From the NCBI GenBank assembly GCA_035556075.1, contig DATMFQ010000014.1, positions 62,001-126,000 on the forward strand: a stretch of DNA of 64,000 nucleotides, written 5' to 3'. Origin of the DNA: 73-13 sp035556075 (GTDB taxonomy: Bacteria > Actinomycetota > Actinomycetes > Actinomycetales > Microbacteriaceae). Both the position numbers and the translations under genes were made by a program. Shown here in pieces: positions 25,243 through 34,252 of this stretch (positions within the stretch are counted from its first letter, which is position 1; each line of letters starts with the position of its first letter). A model generated the notes under the pieces. That model searched no databases. It worked only from the letters and a program-made list of their open reading frames with translations, and was not told where the DNA came from.

Positions 25243-26763
25243 TTACCGTCCCAGCGCATTCGCGATCGCAATCGCCCGCAGCGGGGCGGCCGCCTTGTGC
25301 ATCGTCTCCTCGTGCTCCGTCGTCGGCACCGATTCGGCCACGAGCCCCGCTCCCGCCTGCACGGTCGCGACGCCGTCCTTGATCACGGTGGTCCGGATCG
25401 CGATCGCGAGGTCAGCGTCGCCGGCGAGATCGAAGTAGCCGACGACACCGCCGTACACGCCCCGCGCGACCGACTCGAGCTCGTCGATGATCTCGAGCGC
25501 GCGCGGCTTCGGCGCGCCGGACAGCGTCCCGGCCGGGAAGGTAGCCCGGAACACGTCGATCGGGGTGACCCCCTCACGGAGGTCCGCCTCGACGGTCGAG
25601 ACGATGTGCATGATGTGGCTATAGCGCTCGATGACCATGAATTGGGTCAGCTCGACGGTGCCGGCGACCCCGACCTTGGCGAGATCATTGCGGGCGAGGT
25701 CGACGAGCATGAGGTGCTCCGCGCGCTCCTTGGGGTCGCGCAGCAGCTCCTCCGCGTGGGCATCGTCAAGCTCCGGGGTCTCGCCGCGAGGGCGTGATCC
25801 CGCGATCGGGTGGCTCGTCGCCCGGCCGTCCGTCACCTTGACGAGGGCCTCCGGGCTCGAGCCGACGACGGCGAAGGGGTGCCCGTCCGCATCCTCGAGT
25901 GAGAGCAGGTACATGTACGGGCTCGGGTTGAGTGCCCGCAGCACGCGGTACACGTCAAGCGGCTCCGCGGTGAGGTCGTGATCGAACCGCTGGCTCAGCA
26001 CGACCTGGAAGACGTCACCCTCCCGGATGAGCTCCTTGGCGCGCACCACCATCGCCTCGTACGCCTCCTGCGTTCCGCGATGCCGTGGCGCGGACCGGAC
26101 CGACAGATCGATCGCCGCGACGTCTGGGGCGCTCGGGGTGCCGAGCCGCGCCTCCAGCGCGTCGAGCCGCCGCTGCGCGTCCGCCCACAGCGCCTCGGGT
26201 GCCGCGTCCCCGTCGTTGAGGACCGAGGCGATGAGCGTCACCGTGCCGTGCCGGTGATCGAGCGCGAGCAGCTCGGAGACGAGCCCGAATGACTGCACCG
26301 GCACGTCGACGGCCGCATCGACGGGCGGTCGGTGCGGCAGCCGCTCGATCTGCCGGACCGCATCCCAGCCGATATAGCCGACGAGCCCGCCGGTCAGCGG
26401 CGGGTGGCCGGGGATGCGCGGGGTCGACCAGCGACGGTACAGCGCGTCGAGCGCCGCGAGCGGCGCGGCGTCGATCGCGTCGCCAAGGGCTCGCTCGGCG
26501 TCGACCGTGCCGGCCAACCAGACCGTCTCGTCACCGCGGGTCGTCAGCGTGCCGAAGGTCCCGACGCCGACGAACGACCACCGCGACCAGATGCCGCCGG
26601 GCTCGGCCGATTCGAGGAGGAATGTGCCGGGGCGTCCCGCGGCGAGCTTCCGATAGATGCCGACCGGCGTCTCCGCGTCCGCGAACCGCTCCCGGAGCAC
26701 CGGCACCACGCGGTGGCCCGCCGCGATCGCCGCATCGAAATCGGCCCGGGTCGTCGTGGTCAC
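25243..26763 (-). CDS. trpE: Anthranilate synthase component I
   Basis: Makes anthranilate from chorismate with ammonia from TrpG, which is not in this window. The 506-residue protein has the N-terminal tryptophan-binding domain (LLESAEPGGIWSRWSFVGVG resembles the LLES feedback element) and the chorismate-binding domain with GSSPEALVKV, HPIAGSRPRG, DLARNDLAKVG and TFPAGTLSGAPK. The GTG at 26763 overlaps the hisI stop (GTGA); the long upstream open frame runs out of phase through hisI. Physically part of the his cluster, so his and trp expression are probably linked. Confidence 0.96.
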   Translation of the reverse strand: MTTTTRADFDAAIAAGHRVVPVLRERFADAETPVGIYRKLAAGRPGTFLLESAEPGGIWSRWSFVGVGTFGTLTTRGDETVWLAGTVDAERALGDAIDAAPLAALDALYRRWSTPRIPGHPPLTGGLVGYIGWDAVRQIERLPHRPPVDAAVDVPVQSFGLVSELLALDHRHGTVTLIASVLNDGDAAPEALWADAQRRLDALEARLGTPSAPDVAAIDLSVRSAPRHRGTQEAYEAMVVRAKELIREGDVFQVVLSQRFDHDLTAEPLDVYRVLRALNPSPYMYLLSLEDADGHPFAVVGSSPEALVKVTDGRATSHPIAGSRPRGETPELDDAHAEELLRDPKERAEHLMLVDLARNDLAKVGVAGTVELTQFMVIERYSHIMHIVSTVEADLREGVTPIDVFRATFPAGTLSGAPKPRALEIIDELESVARGVYGGVVGYFDLAGDADLAIAIRTTVIKDGVATVQAGAGLVAESVPTTEHEETMHKAAAPLRAIAIANALGR

Positions 26764-27113
26764 GCCTCGCCCCTCACCGGGTCGAGCGGGTCGACGTCGA
26801 AGCAGGCGTGCGCGCCCGTATGGCACGCGGGCCCGACCTGGTGCACCGTCAGCAGCAGCACATCCGAATCGCAGTCCAGGGCGGCGCCCCGCACGTACTG
26901 GACGTGCCCGCTCGTTGCGCCCTTCACCCAATACTCCTGCCGAGAGCGGCTCCAGTACGTCGCCCGACCCTCCGTCAGCGTGCGGCGCAGCGCCTCCCGG
27001 TCCATCCAGGCGAGCATGAGCACGGTCCCCGTGCCCTCCTCCTGCACGATGGCCGGGAGCAGTCCTTGCGCATCGAAGCGGGCGCGGTCGAGGACGGCAG
27101 TCACCGCATTCAC
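26760..27113 (-). CDS. hisI: Phosphoribosyl-AMP cyclohydrolase
   Basis: Opens the purine ring of phosphoribosyl-AMP, step three of histidine synthesis. The 117-residue single-domain enzyme has AWMDREALRRTL, RSRQEYWVKGATSG and the zinc-binding cysteines in DCDSDVLLL and ACHTGAHACF. It overlaps hisF and trpE by 4 bases each. HisE is a separate gene at 28774-29037, so the fused HisIE form of enterobacteria is not used. Confidence 0.95.
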   Translation of the reverse strand: MNAVTAVLDRARFDAQGLLPAIVQEEGTGTVLMLAWMDREALRRTLTEGRATYWSRSRQEYWVKGATSGHVQYVRGAALDCDSDVLLLTVHQVGPACHTGAHACFDVDPLDPVRGEA

Positions 27114-27886
27114 CCCGCACCTCCCAGGCGCACCGGGTGGCCGGCGGCAGCGAGCGCCGCCTTCACCTCGCCGACCGTGAGCAGTCCATCGTGGAAGACG
27201 CTCGCGGCGAGCACCGCATCAGCACCGGCATCGACCGCCGGCGCGAAATCGGCAACGGCCCCTGCCCCGCCGCTGGCGATGACCGGGACGCGGCTGACCT
27301 CGCGCATCACCCGAACGAGCTCGAGGTCATACCCATCCTTCGTGCCGTCGGCGTCGATCGAGTTGACGAGCAATTCGCCGGCGCCACGCTCGATCGCCTC
27401 GGCCGCCCAGGCGAGCGCGTCGAGGTCACTCTCCCGCCGGCCGCCGTGCGTCGTGACGACGAAGCCGCTGGGCATGCGCGCCGAGCGTTGCACATCGAGC
27501 GAGAGGACGAGCACCTGCGCACCGAAGCGGTCGGCGATCTCATCGATGAGGGCAGGACGGGCGATCGCCGCAGAGTTGACCCCGACCTTGTCCGCGCCAC
27601 GGCCAAGCAGCCGCGCGACATCCTCCGTCGAGCGCACGCCGCCGCCGACCGTCAGCGGCACGAAGACCTGCTCGGCCGTCTGCTGGACGATGTCGTAGAC
27701 CGTCGCCCGATCCTCCGTCGTCGCCGTCACGTCAAGGAACGTGAGCTCGTCGGCGCCCTGCTCGGCGTAGCGGCGCGCGAGCTCGACGGGGTCGCCCTTG
27801 ACCGCGAGGTCCTGGAATTTGACCCCCTTGACGACCGCGCCCGCGGCGACATCGAGACACGGGATGACCCGGACGGCGAGTGACAT
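27110..27886 (-). CDS. hisF: Imidazole glycerol phosphate synthase, cyclase subunit
   Basis: Joins with HisH to make imidazole glycerol phosphate and AICAR. The 258-residue barrel has both catalytic Asp residues (VIPCLDV at the N-terminus and NSIDADGTKDGYD), the phosphate loops GGVRSTEDV and ASGGAGAV, and an intact C-terminal ASVFHDG segment. Start and stop share bases with its neighbours (TGATG with hisG, ATGA with hisI). hisH and hisA are not in the window. Confidence 0.96.
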   Translation of the reverse strand: MSLAVRVIPCLDVAAGAVVKGVKFQDLAVKGDPVELARRYAEQGADELTFLDVTATTEDRATVYDIVQQTAEQVFVPLTVGGGVRSTEDVARLLGRGADKVGVNSAAIARPALIDEIADRFGAQVLVLSLDVQRSARMPSGFVVTTHGGRRESDLDALAWAAEAIERGAGELLVNSIDADGTKDGYDLELVRVMREVSRVPVIASGGAGAVADFAPAVDAGADAVLAASVFHDGLLTVGEVKAALAAAGHPVRLGGAG

Positions 27887-28725
27887 CAGATCCTCGCCGC
27901 GTGAATGGCGGTCACGAGGATCGCTCGCGAGCCGATCTCGTACAGCCGGTCCATGACATCGTTCGCGTCGGCGCTCGGCACCATCGCTCGCACGGCGACC
28001 CAGGCCTCGTCGTGGAGCGGCGCGACCGTCGGTGACTCGATGCCGGGCGTGATCGCGGTCGCGGCCTCGAGTTTCGACTTCTCGACGTGGTAGTCGACGA
28101 GGACGTAGCGGCGGGCGACGAGGACGCCCTCGAGGCGGTGGCGCAGCCGGACGAGGCCCGGCAGCGTCGTGTCGGTCGCGATGAGGACCGCCTCCGACTC
28201 GAGGAGCACCGGTCCGAAGATCTCGAGCCCCTGCGCCCGGAGCGTCGAGCCGGTCGAGACGACGTCGGCGACCGCGTCAGCGACGCCGAGCGCGACGGAG
28301 GACTCGACCGCGCCGTCGAGGTCGACGATCGCCGCGGTGACCCCGTGCTTGGCGAGGACGCTGTCGACGAGGCCCGGGTAGCTCGTCGCGACGCGAACCC
28401 CCTGCAGGTCGGCGAGGTCGGTGAAGGCCCCCGGGCGCCCCGCGAAGCGGAACGTCGAGTGGCCGAAGCCAAGTGCCTGCACCTCGAGCGCCGCGGAGGC
28501 GGAGTCCACGAGCAGGTCGCGACCGGTGATCCCGACATCGAGGGCACCCGAGCCGACGTATGTCGCGATGTCGCGCGGACGGAGGTAGAAGAACTCGATG
28601 TCGTTGCGCGCGTCGATGGTCGACAGCGCGCGCGCGTCACGGCGCTGCGCGTAGCCGGCCTCGTGGAGCATCTCCTGCGCGGTCTCGGACAGCGACCCCT
28701 TGTTGGGGACGGCGACTCTCAGCAT
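27886..28725 (-). CDS. hisG: ATP phosphoribosyltransferase (long, self-regulated form)
   Basis: First enzyme of histidine synthesis and the feedback control point. The 279-residue protein starts MLRVAVPNKGSLSE, has the PRPP-binding loop ADVVSTGSTLRAQG, and keeps a C-terminal ACT-like regulatory domain (residues ~205-279), so it needs no HisZ. It follows hisE by 48 bases and overlaps hisF by one base. Confidence 0.96.
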   Translation of the reverse strand: MLRVAVPNKGSLSETAQEMLHEAGYAQRRDARALSTIDARNDIEFFYLRPRDIATYVGSGALDVGITGRDLLVDSASAALEVQALGFGHSTFRFAGRPGAFTDLADLQGVRVATSYPGLVDSVLAKHGVTAAIVDLDGAVESSVALGVADAVADVVSTGSTLRAQGLEIFGPVLLESEAVLIATDTTLPGLVRLRHRLEGVLVARRYVLVDYHVEKSKLEAATAITPGIESPTVAPLHDEAWVAVRAMVPSADANDVMDRLYEIGSRAILVTAIHAARI

Positions 28726-28773
28726 GACTCAGACCTTCGGATTCGTAGCGGGATCAAGGGCGGGGGCTGACGA

Positions 28774-29037
28774 TCACAGATGTCGCCAGACGTCCTCCGG
28801 CTCGATCCCCTTCGCGAGCATGAGCACCTGCAGGTGGTAGATGAGCTGCGAGATCTCCGCGGCGGTGTCGTCGAGTGACTGGTACTCGGCCGCCATCCAC
28901 ACCTCGGCCGCCTCCTCGACGATCTTCTTGCCGATGAAGTGCACGCCCGCGTCAAGCTCGGCGACCGTGCCCGAGCCCTCCGGCCGGGTCGCGGCCTTGT
29001 CGCGGAGCTCCGCGTAAAGCGCGTCGAAGGTCTTCAC
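28774..29037 (-). CDS. hisE: Phosphoribosyl-ATP diphosphatase
   Basis: Second step of histidine synthesis, removing pyrophosphate from phosphoribosyl-ATP. The 87-residue all-alpha protein holds the MazG-like metal motif KKIVEEAAEVWMAA. First gene of the his/trp run. The GTG start at 29037 follows a TACCCT box by 7 bases; the intervening bases include GGAGGG, so initiation could be leaderless. Confidence 0.95.
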   Translation of the reverse strand: MKTFDALYAELRDKAATRPEGSGTVAELDAGVHFIGKKIVEEAAEVWMAAEYQSLDDTAAEISQLIYHLQVLMLAKGIEPEDVWRHL

Positions 29038-29044
29038 ACCCTCC

Positions 29045-29050
29045 AGGGTA
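29045..29050 (-). promoter_or_regulatory. -10 box of hisE and the his/trp run
   Basis: TACCCT, 7 bases before the GTG at 29037. Weaker than the other boxes in the window because its middle is all C. Confidence 0.4.
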
Positions 29051-29078
29051 CTGGTCCGGACGGGTCCGGTCCCGCGGG

Positions 29079-29447
29079 TCAGCCGACCCCGAGGAGGTCG
29101 ATGACGAAGACGAGGGTGTGCCCGCCGAGTCGGTGTCCCGAGCCAGCCGGGCCGTACCCGAGGTGCGGCGGGATGACGAGCTGGCGACGGCCACCGACCC
29201 GCATGCCCGGGATGCCCTCCTGCCAGCCCGCGATGAGACCGGCGAGCGGGAACTGGATGGACTCGCCGCGGTCCCAGCTCGCGTCGAACTGCTCCCCCGT
29301 CTCGTAGTCGACGCCGACATAGTGCACGTCGACGCGGTCACCCGCCTTCGCCTCAGCACCATCGCCGACCTCGAGGTCGGTGATGACGAGCTCAGCGGGC
29401 GCGGGGCCCGCCAGGAAGTCGATCTCAGGCTTCTGCTTCGCAGTCAT
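29079..29447 (-). CDS. FKBP-type peptidyl-prolyl cis-trans isomerase
   Basis: A 122-residue single FKBP domain with no signal peptide, so probably cytosolic. The fold is marked by DRVDVHYVGVDYETGEQFDASWDRGESIQFPL, GWQEGIPGMRVGGRR and LVIPPHLGYG. It speeds proline isomerisation during protein folding. The ATG at 29447 follows CAGGAT by 7 bases; a slightly longer frame (to 29468) has no better start. Single gene between rpe and hisE. Confidence 0.93.
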   Translation of the reverse strand: MTAKQKPEIDFLAGPAPAELVITDLEVGDGAEAKAGDRVDVHYVGVDYETGEQFDASWDRGESIQFPLAGLIAGWQEGIPGMRVGGRRQLVIPPHLGYGPAGSGHRLGGHTLVFVIDLLGVG

Positions 29448-29468
29448 ACCCGAAATCCTGTCACGCAT

Positions 29469-30125
29469 TCAGTGGGCGTGGGCACGGGCCAGCTCGCGGA
29501 GAGCGTCGATCTCGGCGGGGAGGTCATCCGCGCGGAAGACCGCGGAGCCCGCGACGAAGGTATCGGCGCCGTGCTCCGCCGCAATGCCGATCGTCCGGCG
29601 GTCGACCCCGCCGTCGACCTGGAGCCAGATGTCGAGCCCGGTGCGGCGCACCTCGGCGCGGAGCGCGTCAAGCTTCGGCATGACCTCTGGCATGAACGCC
29701 TGGCCGCCAAAGCCCGGCTCCACCGTCATGACGAGCACCTGATCGAACTCCGGGAGCAGCTCGAGGTAGGGCTCGATCGGCGTGCCGGGCTTCACGGCGA
29801 GACCGGCGCGCGCCCCGATCTCCCGCAGCCGCCTCGCGACGGCCACCGGCGCGGTCGTGCTCTCCGCGTGGAAGGTGACGGAGTACGCGCCGAGCTCCGC
29901 GTAGCCCGGCGCCCACCGCTCCGGTGCCGCGATCATGAGATGGACGTCGAGCGGGACGGGGCTCACGTCCTGGATGCGGCCGACCATCTGGGGGCCGAAG
30001 GTGAGATTCGGCACGAAGTGGTTGTCCATGACGTCGACGTGGACGAGGTCGGCGTTCGCGATCCGGCCGAGCTCGCGCTCGAGGTTGACGAAGTCGGCGG
30101 CCAGGATCGAGGGGTTGATCCGCAT
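29469..30125 (-). CDS. rpe: Ribulose-phosphate 3-epimerase
   Basis: Interconverts ribulose 5-phosphate and xylulose 5-phosphate in the pentose phosphate pathway. The 218-residue TIM barrel carries INPSILAADF, HVDVMDNHFVPNLTFGP (metal His and Asp), TVEPGFGGQAF and WLQVDGGVD. The ATG at 30125 follows a TAGGCT box by 7 bases, so rpe is probably transcribed separately even though it lies only 30 bases after the long pyr-rsmB gene run. Confidence 0.96.
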   Translation of the reverse strand: MRINPSILAADFVNLERELGRIANADLVHVDVMDNHFVPNLTFGPQMVGRIQDVSPVPLDVHLMIAAPERWAPGYAELGAYSVTFHAESTTAPVAVARRLREIGARAGLAVKPGTPIEPYLELLPEFDQVLVMTVEPGFGGQAFMPEVMPKLDALRAEVRRTGLDIWLQVDGGVDRRTIGIAAEHGADTFVAGSAVFRADDLPAEIDALRELARAHAH

Positions 30126-30132
30126 GGGATGA

Positions 30133-30138
30133 AGCCTA
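30133..30138 (-). promoter_or_regulatory. -10 box of rpe (leaderless)
   Basis: TAGGCT, identical to the box of polA and aroQ, 7 bases before the ATG at 30125. Confidence 0.55.
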
Positions 30139-30155
30139 TGGGAGGTCGACTCGGG

Positions 30156-31541
30156 TCATCCGACTGTGAGGAGCTGGATGAACATGGCGTCCGTGCCGTG
30201 CCGGTGCGGCCAGAGCTGGACGTGCGTGCCGGGGGCGAGGTCCAGCGGCTTGACCGCGACGCGCTGCGCGACCTCCTGCGTATCGAGCGCGCGCAGTCGA
30301 CCATGGCGGCGCAGCGCCGCATTCACGATCGCCTTCGTCTCCGCGGCGTGCGGCGAGCAGGTGACGTACGCGAGCAACCCGCCGGGGCGCAGGGCGGCGA
30401 TCGCGGCGTCAAGCAGCCGGGACTGGAGCCCGGCAAGCTCGGCGACATCGCTCGGCTGCTTGCGCCACCGTGCCTCGGGCCGGCGACGCAGCGCCCCGAG
30501 GCCCGTGCATGGGGCGTCGAGGAGGATGCGATCGAATGCGGCGGGCGCGCGATCCGCCCAGGTCACCCCGTCCGCGACGACGACCTCGGGAGCCGCCTCG
30601 CCAAAGACGCGCAGCGCCCGGCGCACGAGCTCGGCGCGATGCGGGGCGAACTCGTTGGCCGTCAGCTCCGCGCCGCCGATGGCCGCCTCCGCGGCGAGGA
30701 GGGCGGCCTTGCCCCCGGGGCCGGCGCACAGGTCGAGCCACCGCTCCCCCGGGGCGATCGGGCGTGCCCGGCTCAGGATGAGGGCGGCGAGCGCCGAGCC
30801 CTCGTCCTGCACCCGCGCGCGCCCCTCCCGGACCGCAGGCAGCACGCCGGGGTCTCCACTCGGGGCGAGGACGCCGACCGGGGACACGCTGCTGAGGCGC
30901 TCGCCGAGCTCCTCGGGCGCCGCGAGCCCTGGGAGGGCGGTGAGTGCGACGGGTGCCGGGACGTTGTCGGCGACGAGCAGCGACTCGAGTTCGGCTTCGC
31001 GGCCCTCGGCGACGAGCACCTGGCGCATGGCGCGCACGATCCACAGCGGATGCGCGTACTGGATCGACAGCGCTTCCTCGCCGCTGGTCACCCCCGCGAG
31101 TGTCGCCGCAAGCCACGTGTCCCGATCCTCAGCGGCGATGCGCCGGAGCACCGCATTCACAAAGCCGCGCGCCGACTCCTTCCGCACGAGCGCGACCGTC
31201 TCCTTGACGGCGGCGTGCGGCGCGACCCGCATGCCGAGCAGCTGGTGGGCGCCGAGGCGGAGCAGATCCAGCGCCGCGGGGTCGATCCGGCTGGTATCCC
31301 GATCGGCCGCGAGGGTGATGATCCGGTCGTAGTAGCCGAGGCGGCGCAGCGTCCCATAGGTGAGCTCGGTCGCCAGTGCCGCGTCGCGCTCATCGAGCCC
31401 GGCGTCACGAATGCGCTGCGGGAGGATGAGATTCGCATACGCATCGGCGTCGGCGACCGTGCGCAGCACCTCGAAGGCGACCCAGCGGGGACCCCGGCGC
31501 GGCCGCCGATCCGGTCCCTGGGCCTCGCGACGCTCAGCCAC
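30156..31541 (-). CDS. rsmB: 16S rRNA (cytosine-967) C5-methyltransferase
   Basis: Methylates C967 of 16S rRNA using S-adenosylmethionine. The 461-residue protein has an N-terminal NusB-like RNA-binding domain (to ~residue 140), the SAM-binding LDLCAGPGGK, and both family cysteines: PCTGLGALRR and the catalytic one in YVTCSP. The GTG at 31541 overlaps the fmt stop by 8 bases; fmt-rsmB coupling is common in bacteria. Last gene of the 14-gene run that begins at pyrR. Confidence 0.94.
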   Translation of the reverse strand: MAERREAQGPDRRPRRGPRWVAFEVLRTVADADAYANLILPQRIRDAGLDERDAALATELTYGTLRRLGYYDRIITLAADRDTSRIDPAALDLLRLGAHQLLGMRVAPHAAVKETVALVRKESARGFVNAVLRRIAAEDRDTWLAATLAGVTSGEEALSIQYAHPLWIVRAMRQVLVAEGREAELESLLVADNVPAPVALTALPGLAAPEELGERLSSVSPVGVLAPSGDPGVLPAVREGRARVQDEGSALAALILSRARPIAPGERWLDLCAGPGGKAALLAAEAAIGGAELTANEFAPHRAELVRRALRVFGEAAPEVVVADGVTWADRAPAAFDRILLDAPCTGLGALRRRPEARWRKQPSDVAELAGLQSRLLDAAIAALRPGGLLAYVTCSPHAAETKAIVNAALRRHGRLRALDTQEVAQRVAVKPLDLAPGTHVQLWPHRHGTDAMFIQLLTVG

Positions 31542-32466
31542 CGAGCACCGTCCGCTCCGCACGAGACCGACCACGCAGCCAATCACTCGCCGACATCATG
31601 CTGCGGCCGGCCGGGGTCACCCGCAGCAGCTCGAGCAGCCCGTCCCCCGTGCCGACGACGACCCGGCCCTGGATGAGCTCCACCTCGCCGGGGGCGAGCG
31701 GGAGCCGTTCGTGGGCCGGTGCCGCCTCGGCGATGCGCAGCCGCGCGCCGTCGAGCGTCGTCGATGCCCCCGGCTCGGGCGTCACACCGCGGATGAGCCG
31801 GGCGAGGTCGACGGCACTCGCCGTCCAGTCGAGCACGCCATCGGCCGCGTGCAGCTTTCCGGCGTAGCTGGCCTCGCCCTGCTGTGGTCGCGCGACCGCG
31901 GTGCCGTCGGCGAGCTCGTCGACGACGTCAGCGAGCACGCCCGCGCCGACGACCGCGAGACGCTCGAGGAGCGCCCCCGCCGTCTGGCAGCGACCGATCG
32001 GCTCGCGTCGACTCGCATACACCGGACCAGCGTCGAGCTCAGGGACGAGGTGGAACACGCTGACGCCGGTCTCCTCCTCACCCGCGATGATGGCGTGCTG
32101 CACCGGCGCGGCGCCCCGCCAGCGCGGCAGCACCGAGAAGTGCAGGTTGATCCAGCCGAGGCGCGGCATCGACAGCAGCGGCTCACGGAGGAGACCGCCG
32201 TAGGCGACGACGACGCCGAGGTCCGGCCCGAGCGTCGTGAGGTGGGCCGTCGCCGCGTCACCCAGGCGGTTCGTCCGGTGCACCGGGACACCGGCTTTCG
32301 CCGCGTGTGCCGCGACGGGTGTCGGCGTCAGCACCCGCCGGCGGCCGACCGGCGCATCCTCGCGCGTCACGACCGTCACGACTTCGTGACGGCTCGTCAG
32401 CAGCGCTTCGAGACTCGGCACGGCGACCGCTGGACTGCCGGCGAAGACGAGACGAAGGGAGCTCAC
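31534..32466 (-). CDS. fmt: Methionyl-tRNA formyltransferase
   Basis: Formylates initiator Met-tRNA using 10-formyl-tetrahydrofolate. The 310-residue protein begins LRLVFAGSPAVAV and contains the catalytic triad region INLHFSVLPRWRGAAPVQHAI and GVSVFHLVPELDAGPV, with a C-terminal OB-fold tRNA-binding domain. Start is the GTG at 32466; longer upstream frame is antisense-like and lacks homology. 16 bases downstream of priA. Confidence 0.95.
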   Translation of the reverse strand: MSSLRLVFAGSPAVAVPSLEALLTSRHEVVTVVTREDAPVGRRRVLTPTPVAAHAAKAGVPVHRTNRLGDAATAHLTTLGPDLGVVVAYGGLLREPLLSMPRLGWINLHFSVLPRWRGAAPVQHAIIAGEEETGVSVFHLVPELDAGPVYASRREPIGRCQTAGALLERLAVVGAGVLADVVDELADGTAVARPQQGEASYAGKLHAADGVLDWTASAVDLARLIRGVTPEPGASTTLDGARLRIAEAAPAHERLPLAPGEVELIQGRVVVGTGDGLLELLRVTPAGRSMMSASDWLRGRSRAERTVLGG

Positions 32467-32482
32467 GAAACCATTCTCCCGG

Positions 32483-34252
32483 TCATCCAAGGTCACCCGG
32501 CGCCACAAACGGCGCGGGGTCGTCCATGCGCACCCGCAGGGTCGGTGCCGCCGCACCGCGCGGGCGGCGGCCCGCCGCATGGCGGAGGATCTCGGTGCGC
32601 AGCGCCCCCGCCACCGCCGGACCACGCCGGTAGTCGAATCGCACGATCGTCCGGAGCAGACCGTCCTCGAGCTCGACCGGGGCGATGACGTCGTCTCCCG
32701 GGATGCCCGCCGCCGAGATGGCCGCATCGACCGCGGCTGGGCGACCCGTCAGCGTCGCCGTGCGCACCGCCGGCGGCATCCGCACAGCGCGGCGATCGGC
32801 CAGCTCCTCGGCCGCGAGCTCCGGCAGGCGCCACGCCGCGAAGTCGCGGGCGAGCGGACCGGTGACGCCAACGAGCACGACCCGGGCCCCCGGCGCGGCG
32901 AGTGCCGCCGCATTCGCCCAGTTCCGGACACCGTCCTCCACGACTCGCAGCGACTCCCGCGCGAGCATCCGCTCACCGTCCAGCAGCAGCACGGCGCGAT
33001 ACCCGCCGGCCGCGACCGGCTCCGCCCCGCGCGTGGCGATGACGAGCGCGGGGGCGTCCTCGACCTCCCGGACCGGGTGGGCGGCATCGGCGACGATGAC
33101 CCGCGCATTCGGGAATGCCCGGCCGAGATCCGCCGCCGTCCGCACGCTCCCGCCGGGTGCCTCCTCGCCCGGTCGCGCCACCTGGACGAGCACGGGACCG
33201 TCACGGATCGCCTCCGCGGCGATCCGCCACGCGGACGAGGGGATGCGGGCGAGCTCAGCGAGCCGCTCCGCCCCGACCTGAAGTCCCGTCGGCAACACGT
33301 CCGGCGCGACCCGGGTGCTCGGGCGGACCGGACGACACCAGCCGATCTCGACGAGCCGCTGCGCATCCGTGCTCGGCGCGTGGGCGAGCAGCACGAGTGC
33401 TGCGCCCTGCTGCTCCTGCCGCAGCAGCGCGGCCTCGCGGGGGTGCAGCCCGGGCGCGAGCGGCTCCCGGAGGGCCGGATCACCGTCGTCCCACACGAGC
33501 ACGAGGCCCAGTCGCTCGGCCGGTGCGTACACCGCCGAGCGGTTGCCGACGATGAGCAGACCGGACTCGAGCCGAGCCCGCAGGAATGCGCGATAGCGCT
33601 CGCCCGGCGTCTGATCCGAATCCAGGCGGACGATGCGTTCGGGCGGGAGCACCGCCGCCGCGGCCGCCAGGAGTCGCTCGATGTCACGGGCGTCCGGCAG
33701 CACCGCGATCGCGGTGCGCCCCGCCGCCAGCACCTGCGACGCCAACTGGGTCGCGGTGTGGGCCCAGGCGAGTGGGCGCGGCACCGCCTGCACGACGAGC
33801 CGCTCCCCCGCAACGATCGCGGCAGCCAGCGCAGGCGGATAGTCGGTGATCGGCAGTGCCTCGAACGGCGTCGCCGCGGGCGCGTCGGCCGTCAGGACGG
33901 CTCGCTCGACGCGGACCTGACGCTTCGGGATCGCCAGCCGCAGCACATCCGAGGCTACCCCGACGCTGCGATCGGCGGCACCCCGCGCGAGGCGCCACAC
34001 CTCGGGCGCGAGCACTGATACCGGGGAGACGAGCTCCTCGATCTCGGCGAGCGGACCGTCATAGTCGGATCGCGCCACGACCTCGACGACGAAGCCGTCC
34101 ATGATGCGCCGCTGCGCCCGCACGGGGACCCGCACCCGGACCCCGGGCGTGAGGTCGGCCACAAGCGCCGCCGGCACCCGGTAGTCAAAGAGCCGGTCGA
34201 GCTGCGGCAGCGGCGAATCGAGGAGGACTCGGGCGACCGACCCGTCGGTCAC
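32483..34252 (-). CDS. priA: Probable primosomal protein N', degenerate helicase
   Basis: A 589-residue PriA homologue, about 140 residues shorter than E. coli PriA. The N-terminal 3'-end-binding domain is recognisable (VARVLLDSPLPQLDRLFDYRVP and VRVPVRAQRR). The helicase core keeps only traces: no Walker A motif where it should be (LVVQAVPRPLAWAHTATQLA), the DEAH box is altered to WDDGD, and the eight zinc-binding cysteines are absent. This loss is usual for actinobacterial PriA, so it probably acts as a structural loader rather than a helicase. Overlaps metK by 4 bases. Confidence 0.9.
   Translation of the reverse strand: MTDGSVARVLLDSPLPQLDRLFDYRVPAALVADLTPGVRVRVPVRAQRRIMDGFVVEVVARSDYDGPLAEIEELVSPVSVLAPEVWRLARGAADRSVGVASDVLRLAIPKRQVRVERAVLTADAPAATPFEALPITDYPPALAAAIVAGERLVVQAVPRPLAWAHTATQLASQVLAAGRTAIAVLPDARDIERLLAAAAAVLPPERIVRLDSDQTPGERYRAFLRARLESGLLIVGNRSAVYAPAERLGLVLVWDDGDPALREPLAPGLHPREAALLRQEQQGAALVLLAHAPSTDAQRLVEIGWCRPVRPSTRVAPDVLPTGLQVGAERLAELARIPSSAWRIAAEAIRDGPVLVQVARPGEEAPGGSVRTAADLGRAFPNARVIVADAAHPVREVEDAPALVIATRGAEPVAAGGYRAVLLLDGERMLARESLRVVEDGVRNWANAAALAAPGARVVLVGVTGPLARDFAAWRLPELAAEELADRRAVRMPPAVRTATLTGRPAAVDAAISAAGIPGDDVIAPVELEDGLLRTIVRFDYRRGPAVAGALRTEILRHAAGRRPRGAAAPTLRVRMDDPAPFVAPGDLG

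Noticed and set aside
29118..31676. 852-codon plus-strand open frame
   Set aside because: Shadow of the FKBP gene, rpe and rsmB on the opposite strand.
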